From Ceratopteris richardii (taxonomy: Eukaryota; Streptophyta; Polypodiopsida; Polypodiales; Pteridaceae), in the NCBI GenBank assembly GCA_020310875.1, contig CM035415.1, forward strand, positions 197,580,932-197,644,931: a stretch of 64,000 nucleotides of DNA, written 5' to 3'. The translations under genes were made by a program, and so were the position numbers. The notes beneath the pieces are model-generated. The model was not told the origin of the DNA. It ran no database searches and saw nothing but the letters and a program-made list of their open reading frames with translations. Of the stretch, positions 10,950-24,110 are shown piece after piece. Position 1 is the first letter of the stretch; each line of letters starts with the position of its first letter.

Positions 10950-13900
10950 ATTGGTATGAGAGAATTGGAGTTTGAAGATTCAAAGCATTGGAACTGAATT
11001 GAAGCAAAGGAGAAGCTACAAATCAAGGGGGAGCTTCGTGAAGTCAAGAAAGAGCGCCGCAACATACTTGAGGTAAACTTCAATCTTGGAAGTTTTCAAT
11101 GGCTGATTTAGGACAACAAGTTGAGAAGTTAGACAAAGATAATCTTCAAAATTGGAGGTATAGAATGATAAATTACCTTAAAGGTAAGGTTTATGGACTA
11201 TAGTTAATGGAGACGATCCACAACCGGTGAACCTTAAAAATCCGAACATTACTTCGGCACAAAGGAGACAATTTGCTGATTGGGAAGAGAGGAGTCGAAG
11301 GGTGATGTTCTTCATCTCATAAGTTATTTCTAACACTATGATTGGTCATGTGCAAAGCTTAGAAACATCCAAGGACGTTTGGGAAGCATTGGAGAAGGTG
11401 TATGCTACCTCAACAAGGTCTCGAAGGATGCAACTCAAGAACGAGCTTAACAACATGAGGAAAAGCTCCAACCAAAGCATTAGTGAGTATACATTGAGGA
11501 TCAAAGAGCTTCGAGATCAGCTAGCATCAGTTGGATCCAAGATAGAAGAGGAAGGCATCGTCCAAACAGCCCTCAATGGCTTGAGAAGTGAAGAAAAGTG
11601 GAAGCCCCTCATCACAAACATCCTTTATAGAGATCCTCTACCAACATTCGACGAGATTATACCAAATCTTGTGGCTGAAGAGGTTGCTCAACAAGGAGAA
11701 GGCAACAAAGGTAAGGACAGCCATAGTCAAATGTTATAGCAGGAAGAGGTAGAGGAAGGAACTCAAGAGGAGGCTCGAGAGGAAGAGGAAGAAGCTACAA
11801 CAACACAAATTTCAGTGAACACAACTAGGAGGACAACAAGGAACTCTCAAATGACAACACACATGGAAGAGGTCGAGGAAGAAATAGAGGAAGAGGTCAA
11901 GGTTCATACAATCCTCATAAAGGTATAACATGTTATCATTGTGGTAAACTAGGACATTATGCAAATGATTGTTGGAAAAGGAATTGAAGGCTGAATGGAG
12001 GCAACCAAAGGAGCCAAAATAACTATGCGAGTACATCAAGTGAAGGAGACAAGCAAACCATGCTTGCCATGAAGCATGACTACAACAACTCAAGAAATGA
12101 TGACAAAAAATGGTTCATAGATTCAGGTTGCAACAACCATATGACATGCCAAGGAGATTTATTCAAAAAGCTACAAGCTCCAAGTGGAAAAGGATGTGTG
12201 GAGACCGGCGATGAAACTCAACACGCAATTGAGCATGTTGGAGATATCAAGCTAGCTTGGAGATAGAAAGGTATTGGATGATGTTCTTCATGTTCCTACT
12301 ATTGCAAAGAATTTGATTTCAGTAGGACAAATGGTAGAGAAAGGATATCATGTTATCTTCAATGAAAAAGGCTGCTTTATAAAGAATCCAAAAGAAGGAT
12401 TCAAGGTCATTTCTCAAGGAAGGAAAGAAGGTAGGATGTTCACCTTGGACATTCAATAACCACATGGAAAGGTGATGTATATTCAGTTTGGAAACAAGAG
12501 GATTGCTGAAATCGATTTGTGGCACAAAAGGTTTGGACATATCAACATTCCCAAGCTCAAGGACATGAGCAACCATGAAGTGGTAAGAGGTCTTCCAAGA
12601 TTCAATGATGCCGGACTACATGAGTTTTGTGAAGCATGCCAACTAGGAAAGAAAACTCGACAACCATTCAAGAAAAGCAACTATGTGGCAAGGAATGTCC
12701 TCGACTTGATACACACGGATGTATGGGGACCATCACAACAACCATCAGTGGTTGGTAATAGATATTTTGTCACTTTTATTGATGATCATTCAAGGAAAGT
12801 ATGGATGTTTTGCATAAAAAAAAAATCAAATGTGTTCTCCATGTTCAAGAGATTTAAAGCACAGGTAGAAAAGGAAACATGATGCTACATAAAGACCTTG
12901 AGGTCCGATGGAGGAGGAGAATATTTCTCCAAAGAATTTCCAGATTTTCTTTATGAAAATGGCATCAAGAGAAAATTTACATGTAGATACACACCTGAGC
13001 AAAATGGAATAGCTAAAAGGAAAAATCGACATATCACAGAAGTTGCAAGATGCATGCTCAACGACATGAAGATGGCACTGAACTGTTGGGCTGAAGCAAG
13101 TAGTACGGCCGTTTATTTGATGAACAAGTGCACAACGGCTGGAGTGCATAATCTAACTCCCGATGAGGTTTATTCCGGTAAGAAGCCTGACCTTACACAT
13201 CTCAAAGATTTTGGATGTGTGTGTTATGTTCACATCCCTCAAGAACTAATGACAAAGATGGAGGCAAAGTCTAAAAAATGTATTCTTATTGGATATTCAT
13301 CGGAGCAAAAGGGATATAGGTGCTACAATCCGGTGACAAAGGAGCTACGAGTCTCACAAGATGTGGTATTTGATGAGCTAAGACCATGGTTTGGAGACAA
13401 ATGGAAAGAGAATATTCTTGAACAAGATTGCGAAGATGATGGAGGTGCTGTCCAAGAAGAATTTCAGCAAACAAGCACTCAAATATCAGGTCCAGAAGCT
13501 TCTACATCACTTGGAGAAAGCTCAACATGGAAGGGGAGGCTAACGAATCATTCCTCATCACCAACCTCAGCTTATGAAAGATCTAAAGCTGAAAGTGCTC
13601 CCCAAAATAGTGATTCAAATGCAAGTGAAGAAGAGTATGAAGATGTGATCACACCGAAGGTAAAGTTGAACCGGTTGAAGAAACAATGTTCAAAAGGAAA
13701 TGAAAGGAGGTCTTCAATAGCAAGGTATCCAATTGAAAGGTTGAGCTATCCTAGTTTTATTGCAAAGCATTTTGCATATATGACAAAGGTGGTCAAAGAC
13801 AAAGAACCGGATGCATATGAAGAAGCATGTACACAAAAAGAATGGAAAGAAGCTATGCAAGAAGAGATGAAAGCTCTCAACGACAATCACACATGGGAGC

Positions 13901-15362
13901 TAGTTCCAAAGGCTGAAGGTATGAAGAATGTTCCAAATAAATGGGTGTTTAAAATAAAGAGAAATGCTGATGGTTCTCTAGGAAGGCATAAAGCTAGATT
14001 AGTAGCAAAAGGATTCAAGCAAACTCATGACATTGATTATGAAGAAACTTTAAGCCTGGTTGCAAAGATGGGAACAATTAGAACCTTGATTGCAGTGAGT
14101 GCAGCAAGGAGATGGCCATTGTACCAACTTGACATAAAAAATGCTTTTCTCAATGGTGAACTTCAAGAAGAGGTATACATGAGTCAACCAATTGGATTTG
14201 AAAACAAAAAGCATCCAAATTTTGTTTGTAGATTGAAGAAAGCTTTGTATGGGCTGAAGCAAGCACCACGTGCTTGGAATCAAAGATTGGTCGAGTACCT
14301 CACAAGGTGTGGGTATAGTCCAAGTAATGCAGATCCCTCTCTGTACATGAAGAAAGAAGAAGGCAAGCAGGTATAGATTTGCATATACGTTGATGATCTC
14401 ATCATAATAAGAAGTAATGTTACAGGAATACGAGAGATCAAAAGGAAACTCGATAAGGAGTTTAAAATTCCAGATCTTGGTGAACTGAAATACTTTTTAG
14501 GCATTGAGATAGTCTATGGGAAAGATGGCATTTACTTAAATCAAAGAAAGTATCTATTGGATGTTCTTTTCAGATTTGGAATGAGTGAATGCAAACCACT
14601 CACTCAACCTATGGACACAAATGTGAAGCTATGCTCAAATGATGGAGAGAAGTTACATGATGTAACTACATACAAGAGTATTATAGGTTCATTGATCTAT
14701 GCTACGATCACAAGGCCAGATTTGTGTTATATTGTTGGAGTTCTTTCTCAATTTATGGAAGCTCCAACAAGTGAACATTTAAATTCAGCGAAACGAGTGC
14801 TAAGATATGTGAAGCACACAGTCAATCATGCTCTGTTTTATGGATATGATGAAGAATTGTAGGTAAAAGGCTTCAGTGATGCTGATTGGGCTGGTTCGAA
14901 GGAAGACAGAAGATCCACTTCAGGTTATGTGTTCATGATAGGTAGCAAACCTATCACATGGAGCTCAAAGAAGCAACCTACTGTTGCACTATCATCTACA
15001 GAAGCTGAATATAGGGGTTTAGCCTTTGCAGCTTGTGAAGCTATGTGGATTAAGAAGCTCTTGGCTGATCTTGATGTGCAGGTGGAGACCATTCCAATTT
15101 ATGGTGACAACATGTCAAGCATTCACTTGACAAACAATCCAATGTTTCATGCACGAAGCAAGCACATAGAAGTGCATTATCATTATGTTCGAGAAAAAGT
15201 TTTGAGCAAGGATGTGGATATAAAGTTCATTGGAACTAATGACCAGGTTGCAGACATGTTTACAAAGTCCCTAGATGCTTCTAAGCTAAAGAGGTTCAAG
15301 GACGACATCAACTTGCAGGATATGGTTGAAGGTGCAAGCTCACATGTGAGCTTGAGGGGGAG
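10950..15362 (+). mobile_element. Copia B internal region 2
   Basis: This is the second unit. It has a Gag start MADLGQQ-type at about 11099, an RGRG-rich region and CCHC knuckle near 11935-11980, protease, integrase and a long RT/RNase H part (12898-15350). The RT motif [12 protein letters not shown] is near 14130 and the RNase H end LDASKLKRF near 15275. The polypurine tract abuts LTR3. Several breaks. In the RT/RNase H half it shares variants with unit 4 rather than with its neighbours. Confidence 0.92.
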
Positions 15363-16154
15363 TGTTAAAAATAAAGAAGTAAGCTCGTATATATTTTTGC
15401 AAATATGATTTTCTTCAAGTAGAAGGAAAATATAAAAATGAAAAATAGAAGCATTAACTTCTGCAAGTAATGGAGGGCAAAAGAGAATCATTCAAAAGAG
15501 AATCAAATCCAAAAACTGAACTTTAAGAGGAGTGGCTGTCCAAAGTAGTGGAGGAATGATGGAGAAGAGCTCTCAAACTCATCATGAGAGTTTTTGGTCA
15601 TTTGACTATAAAAGAGGCAAGGGAGGACACTTAAGAATAGAGGAAGAAGGCGTGGAAGCTCTCTTGTAGCTACTTCATTTGTTTTGAGTCATTTCGTTCA
15701 GTTCACTCTCATAGAGTATGTCCAGCTTCACACCCATTTTTGGGTAGTCTACTTATGAGAGTCATATCTCTCAACATATGTATCCAATTTTAGTGTTTAA
15801 ACATTCGTTGGAAAGGTTATCTTGAGTACTTCCTCTATCTATATCAGTTTTATGAAATTCTTTATGCTCTGTGAGTTAGTCAGGTTTTAGTGAAGTCCCA
15901 TTTTTAGGCTAATTGAGTGGACAGGTAGTCTGTTTTGAATCAAATAGTTGCCAACCCAAATCTACTCCAAATTGAGTGTTTGATATCTCATTTGAAAGCT
16001 CTAGGTGTCTAGTTTGAGAGACCAAAGGTTCAAGTTCATTGGATATTTTAATTGGTACGAGTTTTTATTTGAAGGTTCTACTGTTGGCAAGTGTCTTGAT
16101 CCTAAGAAGGTCTTCTACACTTTCCGCTGCGATTAGGAGAGGAATTCTCCAACA
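15363..16154 (+). repeat. Copia B LTR3 (792 bp)
   Basis: Full-length LTR with the same termini. It belongs to class a together with LTR1 and LTR5 (CAAACTCATC, GGAAGCTCTC). The TATA box CTATAAAAGAGG lies near 15605. Confidence 0.95.
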
Positions 16155-19100
16155 ATTGGTATCAGAGCATTGGAGTTTGAAGATTCAAAGCATTGGAACT
16201 AAATTGAAGCAAAGGAGAAGCTACAAATCAAGGGGGAGCTTCGTGAAGTCAAGAAAGAGCACCACAACATACTTGAGGTAAACTTCAATCTTGGAAGTTT
16301 TCAATGGCTGATTTAGGACAACAAGTTGAGAAGTTAGACAAAGATAATTTTCAATCTTGGAGGTATAGAATGATAAAATACCTTAAGGTAAAGGTTTATG
16401 GAGTTTAGTTAATGGAGACGATCCACAACTCGTGGACCTTGAAGATCCCAACATTACTCCATCACAAAGGAGAGGATTTACTGATTGGGAAAACAGGAAT
16501 CGAAGGGTGATGTTCCTCATCTCAGAAGTTATTTCTAACACTATGATTGGTCATGTGCAAAGCTTAGAAACAGCCAAGGAAGTTTGGGAAGCATTGGAGA
16601 AGGTGTATGCTACCTCAACAAGGTCTCGAAGGATGCAACTCAAGAACGAGCTCAACAACATGAGGAAAAGCTCAAACCAAAGCATTAGTGAGTATACATT
16701 GAGGATCAAAGAGCTTCGAGATCAGCTAGAATCAGTTGGATGCAAGATAGAAGAGGAAGACATCGTCCAAACAGCCCTCAATGGCTTGAGAAGTGAAGAA
16801 AAGTGAAGCCCCTCATCACAAACATCCTTTATAGAGATCCTCTACCAACATTCGTCGATATTATACCAAATCTTGTGGCTGAAGAGGTTGCTCAACAAGG
16901 AGAAGGCAACAAAGGTAAGGACAGCCATAGTCAAATGTTATAGCAGGAAGAGGTAGAGGAAGGAACTCAAGAGGAGGCTCGAGAGGAAGAGGACTAAGCT
17001 ACAACAACACAAATTTCAGCCAACACAACTCGGAGGACAACAAGGACAACTCAAATGACAACACACATGGAAGAGGTCGAGGAAGAAATAGAGGAAGAGG
17101 TCGAGGTTCATACAATCCTCATAAAGGTATAACATGTTATCATTGTGGTAAACTAGGACATTATGCAAATGATTGTTGGCAAAGGAATGGAAGGCTGAAT
17201 GGAGGCAACCAAAGGAGCCAAAATAACTATGCGAGTACATCAAGTGAAGGAGACAAGCAAACCATGCTTGCCATGAAGCATGACTACAACAACTCAAGAA
17301 ATGATGACAAAAAATGGTTCATAGATTTAGGTTGCATCAACCATATGACATGCCAAGGAGATGTATTCACAAAGCTACAAGCTCCAAGTGGAAAAGGATG
17401 TGTGGAGACCAGCGATGAAACTCAACACGCAATTGAGCATGTTGGAGATATCAAGCTTGGAGATAGAAAGGTATTGGCTGATGTTCTTCATGTTCCTACT
17501 ATTGCAAAGAATTTGATTTCAGTAGGACAAATGGTAGAGAAAGGATATCATGTTATCTTCAATGAAAAAGGCTGCTTTGTAAAGAATCCAAAAGAAGGAT
17601 TCAAGGTCATTGCTCAAGGAAGGAAAGAAGGTAGGATGTTCACCTTGGACATTCAACAACCACATGGAAAGTTGATGTATATTCAGTTTGGAAACAAGAG
17701 GATTGCTGAAATCGATTTGTGGCACAAAAGGTTTGGACATATCAACACTCCCAAGCTCAAGGACATGAGCAACCATGAGGTGTGAGGTCTTCCAAGATTC
17801 AATGATGCCGGACTACATTAGTTTTGTGAAGCATGCCAACTAGGAAAGCAAACTCGACAACCATTCAAGAAAAGCAACTATGTGGAAAGGAATGTCCTCA
17901 ACTTAATACACACGGATGTATGGGGACCATCACAACAACCATCAGTGGTTGGTAATAGATATTTTGTCACTTTTATTGATGATCATTCAAGGAAAGTATG
18001 GATGTTTTGCATAAAACAAAAATCAGATGTGTTCTCATGTTCAAGAAATTTAAAGCACAGATAGAAAAGGAAACAGGATGCTACATAAAGACCTTGAGGG
18101 CCGATGGAGGAGGGGAATATTTCTCCAAAGAATTTTCAGATTTTCTTTATGAAAATGGCATCAAGAGACAATTTACATGTAGGTACACACCTCAACAAAA
18201 TGGAATAGCTAAAAGGAAAAATCGACATATCACAGAAGTTGCAAGATGCATGCTCAATGAAATGAAGATACCACTAAACTATTGGGCTGAAGCAACTAGT
18301 ACGGCCGTTTATTTGATGAACAAGTGCACAACAACTGGAGTGCATAATCTAACTCCCGACGAGGTTTATTCCGGTAAGATGTCTGACCTTACACATCTCA
18401 AAGTTTTTGGATGTGTGTGTGTTATGTTCACATCCCTCAAGAACTAATGACAAAGATGGAGGCAAAGTCCAAAAAATGTATTTTTATTGGATATTCATCG
18501 GAGCAAAAGGGATATAGGTGCTACAATCCGGTGACAAAGGAGCTACGAGCCTCACGAGATGTGGTATTTGATGAGCTAAGACCATGGTCTGGAGACAAAG
18601 GGAAAGAGAAGATTCTTGAAAAAGATTGCGAAGATGATGGAGGTGCTGTCCAAGAAGAATTTCAGCAAACAAGCACTCAAATATCAGGTCTAGAAGCTTC
18701 TACATCACTTGGAGAAAGCTGAACATGGAAGGGGTCACCAACATCAGCTTATGAAAGATCTAAAGCTGAAAGTGCTGCCCAAAATAGTGATTCAAATGCA
18801 AGTGAAGAAGAGTATGAAGAGGTGATCATACCAAAGGTAAAGTTGAACCGGTTGAAGAAGCAATGTTCAAAAGGAAATGAAAGGGGGTCTTCAAGAGCAA
18901 GGTATCCAATTGAAAGGCTAAGCTATGATAGTTTTATTGCAAAGCATTTTGCATATATGACAAAGTTGGTCAAAGACAAAGAACCGGATGCATATGAAGA
19001 AGCATGTACCTAAAAAGAATGGCAAGAAGCTATGTAAGAAGAGATGAAAGCTCTCAAGGAAAATCACACATGGGAGGTAGTTCCAAAGGCTGAAGGTATG

Positions 19101-20539
19101 AAGATTGTTCCAAATAAATGGGTGTTTAAAATAAAGAGAAATGCTGATGGTTCTCTAGCAAGGCATAAAGCTAGACTAGTAGCAAAAGGATTTAAGCAAA
19201 CTCACGACATCGATTATGAAGAAACTTTCAGCCTGGTTGAAAAGATGGGAACAATTAGAACCTTGATTGTAGTGAGTGCAGCAAGGAGATGGCCATTGTA
19301 CCAACTTGACATAAAAAATGCTTTTCTCAATGGTGAACTTCAAGAAGAGGTATACATGAGTCAACCGATTGGATTTGAAGACAAAAAGCATCCAAATTTT
19401 GTTTGTAGATTGAAGAAAGCTTTGTATGGGCTGAAGCAAGCACCACGTGCTTGGAATCAAAGATTGGTCGAGTACCTCACAAGGTGTGGGTATAGTCCAA
19501 GTAATGCAGATCCCTCTCTGTAAATGAAGAAAGAAGAAGGCAAGCAGGTATATATTTGCATATACGTTGATGATCTCATCATAACAGGAAGTAATGTTAC
19601 AGGAATACGAGAGATCAAAAGGAAACTCGGCAAGGAGTTTAAAATTTCAAATCTTGGTGAACTGAAATACTTTTTAGGCATTGAGATAGTCTATGGGAAA
19701 GATGACATTTACTTAATGCAAAGAAAGTACCTATTGCATGTTCTTTTCAGATTTGGAATGAGTGAATGCAAACCACTCACTCAACCTATGGACACAAATG
19801 TGAAGCTATGCTCAAATGATGGAGAGAAGTTACATGATATAACTACATACAAGAGTATTATAGGTTCCTTGATCTATGCTACGATCACAAGGCCAGATTT
19901 GTGTTATATTGTTGGAGTTCTTTCTCAATTTATGCAAGCTCCAACAAGTGAACATTTAAATTCAGCCAAACGAGTGCTAAGATATGTGAAGCACACAGTC
20001 AATCATGCTCTGTTTTATGGATATGATGAAGAATTGCAGGTAAAAGGCTTCAGTGATGCTGATTGGGCTGGTTCGAAGGAAGACAGAAGATCCACTTCAG
20101 GTTATGTGTTCATGATAGGTAGCAAACCTATCACATGGAGCTCAAAGAAGCAACCTACTGTTGCACTATCATCTACAAAAGCTGAATATAGAGGTTTAGC
20201 CTTTGCAGCTTGTGAAGCTATGTGGATTAAGAAGCTCTTGGCTGATCTTGATGTGCAGGTGGAGACCATTCCAATTTATGGTGACAACATGTCAAGCATT
20301 CACTTGACAAACAATCCAATGTTTCATGCACGAAGCAAGCACATAGAAGTGCATTATCATTATGTTCGAGAAAAAGTTTTGAGCAAGGATGCGGATATAA
20401 AGTTCACTGGAACTAATGACCAGGTTGCAGACATGCTTACAAAGTCCCTAGATGCTTCTAAGCTAAAGAGGTTCACGGACGACATCAACTTGTAGGATAT
20501 GGTTGAAGGTGCAAGCTCACATGTGAGCGTGAGGGGGAG
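16155..20539 (+). mobile_element. Copia B internal region 3
   Basis: This is the third unit. It has the primer site at 16157, Gag near 16304-16810, the CCHC knuckle near 17137-17180, protease near 17325, integrase (LWHKRFGH near 17719, GGGEYFSKEF near 18110), RT ([12 protein letters not shown] near 19308, YVDDLIITG near 19565) and a long open RNase H part to about 20495 (ALSST-type motif, SKLKRF). The polypurine tract abuts LTR4. Several breaks. In RT/RNase H it shares variants with unit 1. Confidence 0.92.
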
Positions 20540-21323
20540 TGTTAAAAATAAAGAAGTAAGCTCGTATATATTTTTGCAAAAAGGATTTTCTTCAAGTAGA
20601 AGGAAAATACAAAAATGAAAAATAGAAGCATTTACTTTAGCAAGTAGTGGAGGCCAAAAGAGAATCATTCAAAAGAGAATCAAATCCAAAAACTGAACTA
20701 TAAGAGGAGTGGCTGTCCAAAGTAGTGGAGATATGATGGAGAAGAGCTCTCAAAATCATCATGAGAGTTTTTGGTCACTTGGCTATAAAAGAGGCAAGGG
20801 AGGACACTCAAGAATAGAGGAAGAACGCGTGGGAGCTTCGTTGTAGCTACTTCATTTGTTTTGAGTCATTTCGTTCAGTTCACTCTCATAGAGTATGTCC
20901 AGCCACACACCCATTTTTGGGTAGTCTGCTTGTGAGAGTCATATCTCTCAACATATGTATCCAACTTTAGTGTTTAAACACTCGTTGGAAAGCTTATCTT
21001 GAGTACTTCCTCTATATAGAACAGTTTTATGAAATTCTTTATGATGTGTGAGTTACTCTGGTTTTAGTGAAGTCCAGCTTTCAGCATAACTGAGTGAACA
21101 GGTAGTCTATTTTGAATCAAATAGTTGCCAACCCAAATCTACTCTAAATTGAGTGTTTGATATCTCATTTGAAATCTCTAGGTGTCTAGTTTGAGTGATC
21201 AAAGTTTCAAGTTCATTCAATTGGTACGAGTTTTTATTTGAAGGTTCTCCTATTGGCAAGAGTCTTGATCCTAAGAAGGTCTTCTACACTTTCCGCTGCC
21301 ATTAGGAGAGGAATTCTCCAACA
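20540..21323 (+). repeat. Copia B LTR4 (784 bp)
   Basis: Full-length LTR of class b, sharing ACTATAAGAGG, CAAAATCATC and GGGAGCTTC with LTR2. It is followed after one base by the primer site, into which gypsy C inserted. Confidence 0.95.
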
Positions 21324-21336
21324 ATTGGTATCAGAG
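21324..21336 (+). mobile_element. Copia B internal region 4, first 13 bp (primer site)
   Basis: This is the start of the fourth internal region, TTGGTATCAGAG. It is cut by gypsy C inside the Met-tRNA primer site. The rest resumes at 38007 with CATTGGAGTTTG, exactly as in the other units. Confidence 0.93.
21332..21336. repeat. Target-site duplication CAGAG, left copy
   Basis: CAGAG precedes the first base of the gypsy C 5' LTR, and the same 5-mer follows its 3' LTR at 38002-38006. Removing C and one copy restores the ordinary copia B primer region, so this is a clean retroviral-type insertion. Confidence 0.95.
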
Positions 21337-22167
21337 TGTTGGAAGGTGTATTTTTGGAAGAGCATTTTTGATGTAAAAAATTAGTAAAAAGTCAAAAAAC
21401 TTGTAAAATATTTATGCAATGATTGTAAAAACAAGGAAGAGTCTTCCTTATGTGGTTGAGGATCTCCTGTAATTTTTGTAGAATTTTTAGAAGCTCTTAG
21501 ATAGCATTTCTTTAGAAAATTAGAGAAAAAAACCTAATTTCAAGTGTGAAAAGGGACACTTGAAAATGTATATAAGTCAATTTTCTCTATTTTGGAGGGG
21601 TTGGTTAGTCATTTGCTCAAGCTATCAATAGAGAAGAAAGAGTTTCTGCAAAATCGTGTTTTCTCCTGTTGAGTGTAATTCCTTTGATGTGTGAGCTTGT
21701 CTCTTGCTTAATCATGGAGATTTGTGAGTCATATTTGTGTATTACTGAGTAAGTTGTATGAAGAGAGAGACCTATTGCTGTAAATGAGTGGAAAGGACTG
21801 AAGGAAGTTCCAAAATTGTGAAAATCGTCTGTTGGTACAGAATCGCGATTGTCTCGTCTTTGTGATACAGGTGATATTTTTCAATTTTGAGTTCATATTT
21901 GTATTCTGCTAATGAAATGGCATGGTTTTGACATAAAGAACATGGAAAATGATGGAGATTTGCCTTAGTTATGGTAAATTCATGATTTTCTCTTCATCTT
22001 CAATTTCTCTCAGCAATCCAGCCATCAATCTCTTATTTCCTTGAATCTATTATCTTGAAGGGGCTGTGGTCTTATGGATATTCCTAGGATTGACAAAATA
22101 AAGATGATTTGTTGATTCTTTGTTACTTCATGATTGGAGAGGACAACTTGGAGTCCAAAACAAAACA
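21337..22167 (+). repeat. 5' LTR of gypsy C (831 bp)
   Basis: It begins TGTTGGAAGGTG and ends AAAACAAAACA. The TATA box TATATAAG is at 21569-21576. Just upstream lies a perfect 7-bp dyad, CAAGTGT and ACACTTG (21541-21562). The LTR also holds the motifs AATCGTGTTTTC (near 21654) and AATCGCGATTG (near 21841), which are the apparent seeds of the repeat field in the leader. Confidence 0.95.
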
Positions 22168-22172
22168 TTTTT

Positions 22173-22190
22173 TGGCACCGTTGCCGGGGA
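22173..22190 (+). promoter_or_regulatory. Primer-binding site of gypsy C (tRNA-Asp)
   Basis: TGGCACCGTTGCCGGGGA matches the complement of the 3' end of plant tRNA-Asp (TGGCGCCGTTGCCGGGGA) at 17 of 18 bases from memory of that tRNA. It lies five bases after the LTR. Asp primers are typical of Athila-type plant gypsy elements. Confidence 0.8.
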
Positions 22191-22979
22191 ACATTCCAAG
22201 AACTTCTTTGAAGTTGGACCTTTGCTGGATCTTCAGTTGAAGATGGTGAACAAGGTAAAGCTCATCAATTAGGAAAAGTGCACATGAATAGGTAGATATC
22301 ATTGTTTGTCTTTAGGGAAGAAGAAAGCAATGGATGTCTTGTAGAAGTGGAAGTGCTGAAATCTTTGTAAATTGATAGTTGCTCATCATTTTGGTGAAGT
22401 AAAAGTGCAGGTGTGTGGAGGATTTGAGCCAAGAAGCTGAAGATGGAGGTAACTTGAATCTATTTTTGCATTTCTAGATTTCTTTTTGCCCAAGTACTAG
22501 ACACCATGGGTGATCTTGGGAAGATAACATGGTGATATTAAGGAAAGGACAGTTAAAGTAGCTAGATGTAAGAATGAGGGATTCAGTTGTTGACCAAGTC
22601 TGAGCATTAAGTCTTGAGTTGTGCTGCATTTTGAAAAAAAAATCATATGATTGAGTTTATCTTTACAAAATTTGATTGCCTTTCATAACACTTTTTCATT
22701 GGAGAACCTTTCTTTGGTACTTTAGTGATAGCTAAGGACATAGAAACTCATAACCAATCAAGAACCATAGGATCAGTTGATTTCCAAAACCAGAAACCCT
22801 AAGTAAAGTGTTCACCTTTATTTTTAGGGCAAAAATACCAAACAAATTCACAAAACTCATAAAAAACAATCAAACAAATTTCCTTTCTTGATAATAAGTT
22901 GAAGTGAGGTGTTGTGGTTAGGAGTGATTGTGAAAAACTGGAAAAGAAAGCAAAAAATGATCAAAAAACCAGAAAATTG

Positions 22980-24110
22980 AAAAACACGATTCTCTGCACA
23001 GAATCGCGACTTTCTGAGAAAAGTGATTGATTTTGAAATAACATTTTAAGTGAAAATTGAATTGAAGTTGTTGAAGGGTATTGAAGGTAATCAAGAAGAA
23101 AAAACTACTCAAAGTGACATAAAATCAAAAATAGAGAAAAACACGATTTTCTGCACAAAGTCGCGATTCTCTGAGGAAGATTGTGATTTTAGTGCAAAAA
23201 TTCAGGAGCAGAGTTAATTACAAAGAAAAGAAGGAATTGAAGCAAAACAAAGAGAAAGAAAGCTTAAAAAATAAAAAAATTATCAAAAAAAAAAAAAAAA
23301 AACCCAGAAAATTAGAAAACACGATTCTCTGAACAGAATCGCGATTTTCTGTAAAAAGTGTTGTTTTGAAATAACTTTTCAGGTGACTCATGTATTGAAG
23401 TTGTGAAGGATATTGAGAGAAGGCAAGGACATAGAATACTCAAAATTTGCACAAGAAAAGATCTACAGAAAAAACACGATTCTCTACACAAAATCGCGAT
23501 TTTCTGTAAAGAAAGTTTTTTGGAATATGTGGTAAATTTGGGTACTTGACATAAGAAAGTGTAGAGGGAGTCATTAAGATTGAGTAAGTGAAGTTGAACA
23601 AGTGAAAGAGTGAGGAAAAGTAGAAATCACACAAAATCGCGATTTTCTGAACACTATAAAAACCTGAAATTCAAAGAAAAATTCATTTGAGTGAGAGTGA
23701 GGGAGAGAGAGAGTGTGCAGAGTCGAACAAAATCGCGATTTTCTGCTACAAGCAAGTTTTGGAGATATTTTCAACTTGGCAAGCAAGGTAAAAAGTCTAG
23801 CAGTATTTTGAGTACATATTTTTTGCATTAAAGTGATAAAATAACACAAAAAAGTAGGAAAAAAGTAAAATCACGAAATCGCGATTTCCTGTTTTTTGTT
23901 GGTTTTCAGTAAGAAAAAAAAGTTTTTCAAGAAATTTCTTCATTGCATGTTAAAATTTTGATAAGGCGATTCTATAGGTGAAAAAATATTGAAAAAGGCA
24001 ATAAGATTGAAAATCTGCCAAATTTTGGACAAAATCGCGATTCTATGAAAAGTGCCATCAACATCGCGATTCCCAGAACGCGATTTTCATAAGAAAATCG
24101 TGTTTTTTAC
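22980..24110 (+). repeat. Dispersed AATCGCGATT-type motifs in the gypsy C leader
   Basis: Irregularly spaced copies of paired motifs of the form ACACGATTCTCTG plus CAGAATCGCGATTTTCTG occur about ten times, at intervals of roughly 50 to 180 bp, separated by unrelated sequence. AATCGCGATT is a perfect 10-bp palindrome. The same words occur in the LTR. Confidence 0.8.
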
